From the NCBI GenBank assembly GCA_030590185.1, contig JAUUZB010000318.1, positions 1-5,840 on the forward strand: a DNA stretch of 5,840 bases, given 5' to 3'. A program made the position numbers and the translations under genes. Every line of letters begins with the position of its first letter. Within the stretch, counting starts at the first letter, position 1. Below the pieces are notes generated by a model that worked only from the letters and a program-made list of their open reading frames with translations, ran no database searches and had not been told where the DNA came from. Positions 1 to 4,198 of the stretch are shown one piece after another. Source of the stretch: Deltaproteobacteria bacterium. Its GTDB lineage: Bacteria; Myxococcota; XYA12-FULL-58-9; JAUUZB01.

Positions 1-508
1 CGGCGTACTTATCGAGGTCGGGATCGTTCAGGGCACGATTGTTCTCGAACAACTTATCGTGCATCTCCCAGAACTTGCCCTGCTCGTTGGCGCACATGGT
101 CGCGTTGGCCGCCGGCATCGCCCGCTGGTGGAAGCCCAGGGGGTTCTGCTTGAAGACCATGCGAACATCGTTGCCGTATTTCTCAGAGACCTGCTTGAGA
201 GTCGGACCGACTCTCTTACAATAGGGTCATTGAAAGTCCGATACTTCGATCACCGTCACCCAGGCATCCTTCGGGCCTTTCTGGGGCGAGTCGCCGACCG
301 GGAATGAATAGGTCTTGGCCGGATCGGGGCCGCGGGGTTTCTGTGGGGGGGTCGGGCGCTGGGGCCCGGCTTTCCCGACCTTGTCTAGCTTGGTCAGGAT
401 GTCCTTTTGGTTCTTCTTGATCTCCTCAATATCGGCCCGGGTGATACATCCCGCTAGGAACGTGAAACCCAGGAGGAGCAAGGGAACCCGTTGCTGGGTT
501 AGCCTCAT
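1..508 (-). CDS. Selenocysteine-containing DsbA-like (thioredoxin-fold) lipoprotein, 3' end cut by window edge
   Basis: Probable thiol-disulfide oxidoreductase tethered to a membrane on the periplasmic side. It starts at the ATG at 508, preceded by AGGAGG. Residues 1-21 form a lipoprotein signal peptide with lipobox LAGC (Cys21). Residues 24-44 are a charged, probably coiled-coil helix, and 45-64 a Pro-rich linker. The thioredoxin-like domain begins near residue 65 and reaches strand VTVIEVSDFQ. The next codon is TGA (229..227), followed in frame by PYCKRVGPTL, FKQNPLGFH, AMPAANATMC and EQGKFWEMHDKLF. These are typical of the DsbA/thioredoxin_4 family, where the site is normally FQCPFC. TGA thus replaces the first active-site Cys, giving Sec94-Pro-Tyr-Cys97. 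A hairpin with a GGUC loop follows (see SECIS entry). There are 169 complete codons in the window; the cis-Pro loop and C-terminus lie outside. It is transcribed divergently from rsmD. The alternative, a nonsense mutation, is less likely because the frame stays open and conserved and the hairpin is correctly placed. Confidence 0.92.
197..215 (-). promoter_or_regulatory. Bacterial SECIS element (selenocysteine insertion hairpin)
   Basis: The mRNA-sense sequence is gagagtcggtccgactctc, a perfect inverted repeat. It folds as an 8-bp stem (GAGAGUCG/CGACUCUC) closed by G-U-C, or as a 7-bp stem with loop GGUCC. A possible lower stem of about 4 pairs, including G-U pairs, lies beyond an AA/AA internal loop. 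The GGUC occupies nucleotides 19-22 after the UGA. From memory, the E. coli fdhF SECIS has its SelB-binding GGUC in the same register. The element is inside the coding sequence, as expected in bacteria, and would recruit SelB with Sec-tRNA. Unlike the fdhF hairpin it shows no obvious bulged U in the upper stem. Confidence 0.85.
227..229 (-). other. In-frame UGA read as selenocysteine (Sec94)
   Basis: On the minus strand the codons run ttt caa TGA ccc tat tgt, that is F-Q-U-P-Y-C. The TGA lies at the N-terminal, nucleophilic cysteine position of the CXXC motif, the usual place for Sec in redox selenoproteins. Downstream codons stay in the same frame, with no stop, to the window edge. Standard gene callers would end the gene here and lose the catalytic domain. 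Confidence 0.9.
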
Positions 509-518
509 GGTGTGAGTG

Positions 519-524
519 CCTCCT
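519..524 (-). promoter_or_regulatory. Shine-Dalgarno AGGAGG for the selenoprotein
   Basis: A perfect AGGAGG on the minus strand ends 10 nt before the ATG at 508. It fixes the start codon and shows that the lipoprotein signal peptide is the true N-terminus. It is the best ribosome binding site in the window. Confidence 0.8.
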
Positions 525-576
525 GAAAAGTGGTGTTGATGGGGGGTGACGATGGCTCATCCCGCCATTTCGAGTC

Positions 577-605
577 AAGTTGCGTCGGCACAAAACCTCT
601 GTCAA
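577..605 (-). promoter_or_regulatory. Possible sigma-70-like promoter for the selenoprotein gene
   Basis: On the minus strand a perfect -35 hexamer TTGACA (605..600) is followed after 17 nt by CAACTT (582..577), a poor match to TATAAT. Transcription would begin near 570 and leave a 5' leader of about 60 nt. The good -35 and correct spacing support it; the weak -10 keeps it tentative. Confidence 0.28.
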
Positions 606-618
606 CCGTGCAGAAGCT

Positions 619-646
619 TTGGCGCTCAGCAGGGTTGGCGTAGAAT
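619..646 (+). promoter_or_regulatory. Possible promoter for the rsmD-coaD-aspC operon
   Basis: TTGGCG (619-624), 16 nt, then TAGAAT (641-646), the latter one mismatch from TATAAT. Transcription would start near 653, almost on the ATG at 654, which would make the rsmD message leaderless. The whole 509-653 gap between the divergent genes contains only this, the opposing promoter candidate and the AGGAGG on the other strand. Confidence 0.28.
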
Positions 647-653
647 GGCGGCG

Positions 654-1316
654 ATGCGGGTGATCGCTGGCACCGCCCGTGGCCGTCGGCTCACGGCGCC
701 AAGAGGAGCGGACACCCGCCCTACGCCGGACCGCGTCCGCGAGGCCCTATTCTCACTGCTCGCCCCACACCTGCCCGAGGCGCGGGTCCTCGACCTGTTC
801 GCCGGCACCGGCGCCCTCGGGATCGAGGCCCTGTCCCGGGGGGCGGGCCACGCCACCTTCATCGAAAGGGATCGCGACGCCCTCACCGCCCTACGCCGTA
901 ACCTGACGATCCTTCCAGGGGCCGACGTCCGGGTCCTGGGCCAGCCCTTGCCCCGTGCCCTCGACCCCCTCGCCGAAGAGGAGCCCTTTGATCTGATCTT
1001 CCTCGACCCGCCCTACGCAGCCGGTCTCCTCGCTGCCACCCTCGCCCGCCTCAGTGAGCTCAACCTGCTCAACCACGGCGGTGTGGCGATCTGCGAACAC
1101 CCGGGCGGCGCCCAAGGTGAAGCCTCGCCCCCGGAAACGATCAGATCTCTGCCCTCCTCAGCCTGGCGGATCCTGGAGACCCGGAGTTGGGGGAACGTCG
1201 CCGTCACCCTGCTCGGCCCGTTGGCGAGGGAATCATCCCCCAACGGCGGGCATCTCAGCCCGACTCGCCGCCGACGGCGCTCCGCGCCCGAACCGATCGT
1301 CACCTTGGAGAATTGA
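654..1316 (+). CDS. rsmD: 16S rRNA (guanine(966)-N(2))-methyltransferase RsmD
   Basis: SAM-dependent methyltransferase that, in E. coli, methylates G966 of 16S rRNA during 30S assembly in the cytoplasm. The protein begins MRVIAGTARGRRL, the usual RsmD N-terminus, which is why the ATG at 654 is preferred. An ATG at 645 is possible (AGGG at 631-634), and the open frame reaches back to 546, but that extension looks non-coding. The SAM-binding motif DLFAGTGALGIEALSRGA lies at residues 47-64, the acidic residue FIERD at 69-73, and the catalytic DPPY at 118-121. At 220 residues it is somewhat longer than the usual 180-200 because of a hydrophilic Arg-rich tail (about 190-220, including TRRRRRS). 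It is the first gene of the plus-strand cluster and ends 4 nt before coaD. Confidence 0.93.
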   Translation: MRVIAGTARGRRLTAPRGADTRPTPDRVREALFSLLAPHLPEARVLDLFAGTGALGIEALSRGAGHATFIERDRDALTALRRNLTILPGADVRVLGQPLPRALDPLAEEEPFDLIFLDPPYAAGLLAATLARLSELNLLNHGGVAICEHPGGAQGEASPPETIRSLPSSAWRILETRSWGNVAVTLLGPLARESSPNGGHLSPTRRRRRSAPEPIVTLEN

Positions 1317-1320
1317 TCTC

Positions 1321-1821
1321 ATGCTCACCGCTGTCTACCCTGGCTCCTTCGATCCGATCACCAACGGACACCCCAACCTCATTGAGCGGGGCCTCAACAT
1401 CTTCGAGCGCCTGATCATCGGTATCTCCACCAACATCCGCAAAAAATGCATGTTCACCTTCGAGGAGCGCTCGGACATGCTCCGCCATACCCTGCGCGAC
1501 CATGGCTGGGAGGACCGGGTGGAGGTCGACGCCTTTGACGGCCTGTTGGTGGAGTACGCCCGCTCCCGCAAGGCCACCGCCATCCTGCGTGGCCTTCGCG
1601 CCGTCGCCGATTTCGAGTACGAGTTCCAAATGGCCCACATGAACCGCCGACTGGCCGAGAACATTGAAACCGTCTTCATGATGACCGGCGAGGAGCACTT
1701 CTACGTCTCGAGCTCGCTGGTCCGCGAGGTCGCCCACTTTGGCGGCTCGGTCACCGGCCTGGTGCCGGCCTACGTCGAGGATTGTCTACTCAAACGCATC
1801 GAGGAGCTGAGAAGCGCGTGA
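1321..1821 (+). CDS. coaD: Phosphopantetheine adenylyltransferase CoaD
   Basis: Catalyses ATP + 4'-phosphopantetheine to dephospho-CoA + pyrophosphate, the penultimate step of coenzyme A synthesis, in the cytoplasm. The 166-residue product has the family's usual length. Its nucleotidyltransferase signature GSFDPITNGH is at residues 8-17 (TNGH, the (T/H)xGH motif). RGLRAVADFEYEFQMAHMNR (90-109) and SSSLVREVA (130-138) also match the family. The ATG follows the rsmD stop by 4 nt, with GGAG at 1307-1310 inside the rsmD end as ribosome binding site. The pairing of rsmD with coaD is common in bacteria. Its stop overlaps the aminotransferase start. Confidence 0.97.
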   Translation: MLTAVYPGSFDPITNGHPNLIERGLNIFERLIIGISTNIRKKCMFTFEERSDMLRHTLRDHGWEDRVEVDAFDGLLVEYARSRKATAILRGLRAVADFEYEFQMAHMNRRLAENIETVFMMTGEEHFYVSSSLVREVAHFGGSVTGLVPAYVEDCLLKRIEELRSA

Positions 1822-2996
1822 AGCTCTCGCAACGCATCCAAACAGTCGCCCCCTCCGCCACCCTGGCGGTCACCGCCAAGGCCAAGGCCCTGCGGGCCGA
1901 GGGCCGCGACATCCTGGTGATGTCCGCCGGTGAACCGGACTTTGACACGCCGGACCACGTCAAGCGCGCGGCGGTGGCCGCCCTCGATCAGGGGCAGACC
2001 AAGTACACCCCCGTGCCCGGCACGCCAGCCCTGCGCCAGGCGATCGCCGCCAAGAGCACCGCCACGTACGGGCGCGCCTTCACCAGCGACCAGACGATCG
2101 TCGGGGCGGGGGGCAAGCAGATCCTCTTCAACGCCTGCGCCTGCCTGTTGGACCCGGGCGACGAGGCGGTCTTTGCCGCCCCCTATTGGGTGAGCTACCC
2201 GGACATGGTGCGCTTCGCCGGCGCCGCGCCGGTGCTGGCCTGGGGCGACCGACAGGCTGGCACCCTGCCGGAGGCGGCGGCCCTCGAGGCAGCCTTCAGC
2301 GAAAAAACCCGGCTGCTCATCCTCAACAGCCCCTCCAACCCAACCGGCGAGACCTACAGCCGTGCCCAACTCGAAGCGATCGCAGAGCTGCTGCGCGGCC
2401 GCCCCGACATCGCCATCATCACCGACGATGTCTACGAAGCGCTCGTCTTTGACGACGCCTTCGTCAGCATCGCCCACGTCGCCGACGGCCTTGAGGATCG
2501 GCTGCTGATCGTCAACGCCCTGTCCAAGACCTACGCCATGACCGGCTGGCGGGTCGGCTACGGCGTCGGGCCGAAGGATCTGATCGGCGCCCTGTCACGC
2601 CTCCAGGGCGCCAGCACCTCCGGCGCCAACTCCATCGCCCAGGCCGCCGCCACCGAAGCGTTGGTCGCAGACCAAACGGAGGTTGAAAAGATGCGGGCGG
2701 TGTTCCGGGCCCGCCGGGATCGCCTGGTGGCCGGCCTGCGGGACATCCCCAAGGTCGAGGTCAACTCGCCGGGCGGCTCCTTCTATACGTTCGTCAACCT
2801 CAGCGCCTTTCTCGGTTCGAAGGTGACCAACAGCACCGAGCTGTGCACCCACCTGCTCGACGCGGTCGGGCTCGCGGCGGTGCCCGGCGGCGCCTTTGGA
2901 TCGGAGCAACACATTAGACTCTCCTTTGCCTGCTCGGAGCAGGACATCGACGAAGGACTTCGCCGGTTGCGCGCCGGCCTCGAAGAGCTCGGTTAA
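1818..2996 (+). CDS. aspC: Class I pyridoxal-phosphate aminotransferase, aspartate aminotransferase type
   Basis: Probably transaminates aspartate and 2-oxoglutarate to oxaloacetate and glutamate. The GTG at 1818 overlaps the coaD stop as GTGA, implying translational coupling, and gives 392 residues starting (M)KLSQRIQTVAPSATLAV, as in the bacterial Iγ aspartate aminotransferases. Upstream in-frame ATG 1782 is rejected because it would run 40 nt into coaD. Landmarks are SAGEPDFDTP (36-45), KYTPVPGTPALR (62-73), SPSNPTG (171-177, PLP-contacting Asn174), DDVYE (203-207), the PLP lysine in SKTYAMTGWRVGY (Lys237) and a C-terminal Arg367 in HIRLSFA, which should bind the substrate carboxylate. Exact substrate cannot be fixed from sequence; prephenate or other amino donors are used by close relatives. 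Confidence 0.93.
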   Translation: MKLSQRIQTVAPSATLAVTAKAKALRAEGRDILVMSAGEPDFDTPDHVKRAAVAALDQGQTKYTPVPGTPALRQAIAAKSTATYGRAFTSDQTIVGAGGKQILFNACACLLDPGDEAVFAAPYWVSYPDMVRFAGAAPVLAWGDRQAGTLPEAAALEAAFSEKTRLLILNSPSNPTGETYSRAQLEAIAELLRGRPDIAIITDDVYEALVFDDAFVSIAHVADGLEDRLLIVNALSKTYAMTGWRVGYGVGPKDLIGALSRLQGASTSGANSIAQAAATEALVADQTEVEKMRAVFRARRDRLVAGLRDIPKVEVNSPGGSFYTFVNLSAFLGSKVTNSTELCTHLLDAVGLAAVPGGAFGSEQHIRLSFACSEQDIDEGLRRLRAGLEELG

Positions 2997-3013
2997 CTAG
3001 CCACGGTGTCCCG

Positions 3014-3466
3014 ATGATTTCCCCTGCCGGTTTCAGCACCATCCTCCGCGGCTTGGCCGGGCTCGTGCTGATCAGCGCTTGCAGCGACCCACAGAAGGTC
3101 GACGGCTTCCCGGATACGTACGCCGGCATCGGTCTCGAGCTCGAGGTCACCGGCGACATGGTCCGGGTGGTGCGCCCGATCAAGGGCGGGCCGTCGGAGG
3201 CGGCCGGAATCAAGGCCGACGACGAGATCACCGCGATCAACGGCAAGTCGACCGAAGGCATGTCCCTCGGCGAAGTCGTCACCGTGCTGCGCGGTCGTCC
3301 CGGCTCCCAGCTCACCCTCTCCCTACGACGCCAGGGCTCGAAGCTCTTGGTGGTGCTGCGCCGCAGCCGCCTCAAGAAAACAGGCAAGGGCTATGAGGCC
3401 CAAGAGGAGGAGGAGCCGCCGCCCCCGCCGCCCAAGAAAAAGAAGAAGAGGAAAAAGAGAAAGTAA
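3014..3466 (+). CDS. Small PDZ-domain lipoprotein with Glu/Pro/Lys-Arg tail
   Basis: 150 residues. An N-terminal signal peptide ends in lipobox ISAC (Cys23), with Ser at +2, so outer-membrane sorting is plausible. Residues about 36-117 form one PDZ domain: YAGIGLELE, VVRPIKGGPSEAAGIKADDE, ITAINGKSTEGMSLGEVV and LRGRPGSQLTLSLRR. It resembles the PDZ of C-terminal processing (S41) proteases, but no peptidase domain follows. The tail after residue 130 is four Glu, six Pro and ten Lys/Arg. PDZ domains bind peptide C-termini or termini exposed by proteolysis, so an adaptor or scaffold role in the envelope is an inference. It starts 17 nt after the aminotransferase stop, without a convincing Shine-Dalgarno, and is probably the last gene of the operon. 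I recognise no named gene. Confidence 0.85.
   Translation: MISPAGFSTILRGLAGLVLISACSDPQKVDGFPDTYAGIGLELEVTGDMVRVVRPIKGGPSEAAGIKADDEITAINGKSTEGMSLGEVVTVLRGRPGSQLTLSLRRQGSKLLVVLRRSRLKKTGKGYEAQEEEEPPPPPPKKKKKRKKRK
3404..3463 (+). repeat. Low-complexity tract coding E4-P6-(K/R)10
   Basis: Simple codon repeats: gag x4, then six Pro codons (ccg/ccc), then ten aag/aaa/agg/aga codons up to the TAA. The purine-rich end is nearly all A and G on the plus strand, so it is a T/C-rich tract on the minus strand just beyond the end of the converging gene. Such tracts are prone to length variation. Confidence 0.8.
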
Positions 3467-3471
3467 GCACC

Positions 3472-3485
3472 GGCGGTGGTCCGCC
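3472..3485. terminator. Possible hairpin terminator between convergent genes
   Basis: The 30-bp gap between the PDZ gene stop and the YqgE/AlgH gene end contains GGCGG-tggt-CCGCC, a 5-bp GC stem. On the minus strand it is followed, from about 10 nt on, by a T-rich stretch provided by the complement of the Lys/Arg codons, so it could serve the minus-strand gene. On the plus strand no T-run follows. An alternative GGCGG/CCGCC pairing with the adjacent ccgggcggc is possible, so the fold is uncertain. Confidence 0.3.
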
Positions 3486-3496
3486 AGCCGGGCGGC

Positions 3497-4054
3497 TCAG
3501 TGCATCTCGGAGCTGTGCATCAGCTGCGCCGGATCGATCCCCATCTCCTCGAGCGCCGCCTGCCAGGGATCGATCTCCGCCTGCGCAAAGACCAGCGCCG
3601 CGGAGGCCTCGTGGACCAGCCAGGCTCCCTCACTGATCTCGTCGGCGAGCTGCCCCGACGCCCAGCCGGCGTAGCCGAGATAAATGCGCACGTGCTCGGC
3701 GGGGGTTTCAGAGAGGAGGCGCAGAGACTCCTGGGAGTAGCTGATGTTCACCCCCTCCAGGATCTCCTCGGTCTTCGGGCCCTCCGGCCCTGGGCTGTGC
3801 AGGATGAAGGCACGTTCGGTTTGCACGGGACCGCCGATGTTGACCGCCTGTTCGCCATCGCCTCGGTAGGCGAGGCCCTGGCTGCCGCAGAATGCGCCGA
3901 TCGTCAAGTCGGTCGCTCGGCTGATCACCAACCCCATGGAGCCATGGTCGCCGTGCTCGAGAATCATCACCACCGAGCGAATGAAATTCGGATCGCCGAG
4001 CTGAGGCACTGCGATCAGAAAGGCGGGTGCTTCCAGGGTGGTGACGATCGCCAT
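3497..4054 (-). CDS. yqgE: YqgE/AlgH family protein (UPF0301, DUF179)
   Basis: Conserved cytoplasmic protein of unresolved biochemical function; in Pseudomonas AlgH has been linked to alginate and virulence regulation. Family signatures are PQLGDPNFIRSVVMILEH (17-34), GSMGLVISR (38-46), NIGGPVQTERAFILH (72-86) and YLGYAGWASGQLADEISEGA (125-144). The length of 185 residues is normal. ATG at 4054 is preferred, with AGGGG at 4064-4060 as ribosome binding site 5 nt upstream. A GTG at 4060 would add two residues but overlaps that site. No signal peptide is present. It is transcribed toward the PDZ gene and away from the J-domain gene. The family is clear; a specific function cannot be given. Confidence 0.93.
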   Translation of the reverse strand: MAIVTTLEAPAFLIAVPQLGDPNFIRSVVMILEHGDHGSMGLVISRATDLTIGAFCGSQGLAYRGDGEQAVNIGGPVQTERAFILHSPGPEGPKTEEILEGVNISYSQESLRLLSETPAEHVRIYLGYAGWASGQLADEISEGAWLVHEASAALVFAQAEIDPWQAALEEMGIDPAQLMHSSEMH

Positions 4055-4071
4055 GCTCACCCCTAGTGTAG

Positions 4072-4129
4072 TGGGAAGATCACGTCAGGGCTAGGGTGTC
4101 GAATCCGTCGATCATGCTCGATCTTCCCA
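4072..4129. repeat. 10-bp perfect inverted repeat in the divergent intergenic region
   Basis: TGGGAAGATC (4072-4081) and GATCTTCCCA (4120-4129) are exact reverse complements separated by 38 nt. The left arm is 17 nt upstream of the YqgE/AlgH ATG. The pair could be paired operator sites for a regulator of the two divergent genes, or a long-loop RNA hairpin in the minus-strand leader. No function is proven. Confidence 0.55.
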
Positions 4130-4136
4130 TCCCCCG

Positions 4137-4155
4137 GCCGAGCGGCATGCTCGGC
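4137..4155. repeat. 7-bp stem hairpin upstream of the J-domain gene
   Basis: GCCGAGC-ggcat-GCTCGGC is a perfect 7-bp stem with a 5-nt loop, 43 nt before the ATG at 4199. It is not followed by a T-run on either strand, so it does not look like an intrinsic terminator. An operator or leader structure is possible. A weak promoter-like pair, TTGGAT (4160-4165) and TAGACT (4183-4188) with 17-nt spacing, lies between it and the start codon. Confidence 0.45.
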
Positions 4156-4198
4156 ACCATTGGATTTGCGACCGGCGAGTCGTAGACTGCGAGCCATC

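Noticed and set aside
1..229. Pseudogene or sequencing error explaining the TGA
   Set aside because: Not excluded from sequence alone, but a chance stop exactly at the active-site Cys together with a correctly placed GGUC hairpin and an otherwise intact frame makes it much less likely.
39..307. Plus-strand open frames over the left edge
   Set aside because: They lie antisense to the selenoprotein, have no family resemblance and no ribosome binding site.
227..508. A complete 93-residue lipoprotein ending at the TGA
   Set aside because: The frame continues beyond the TGA with strongly DsbA-like sequence and a SECIS-like hairpin, so the TGA is read as Sec rather than as the gene end.
546..653. 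Extended N-terminus of RsmD from the ATG at 546
   Set aside because: The extra 36 residues do not look like RsmD, whose proteins begin at MRVIAG. The segment also contains the likely promoter and lies over the opposing gene's upstream region.
1782..1817. Upstream ATG start for the aminotransferase
   Set aside because: It would overlap coaD by 40 nt and add residues not typical of the family; the GTG at 1818 gives the classic 4-bp GTGA overlap.
1770..2477. 235-residue minus-strand open frame opposite the aminotransferase
   Set aside because: Gly/Ala/Val/Arg-biased antisense shadow typical of GC-rich coding DNA; the plus-strand frame has all the aminotransferase motifs.
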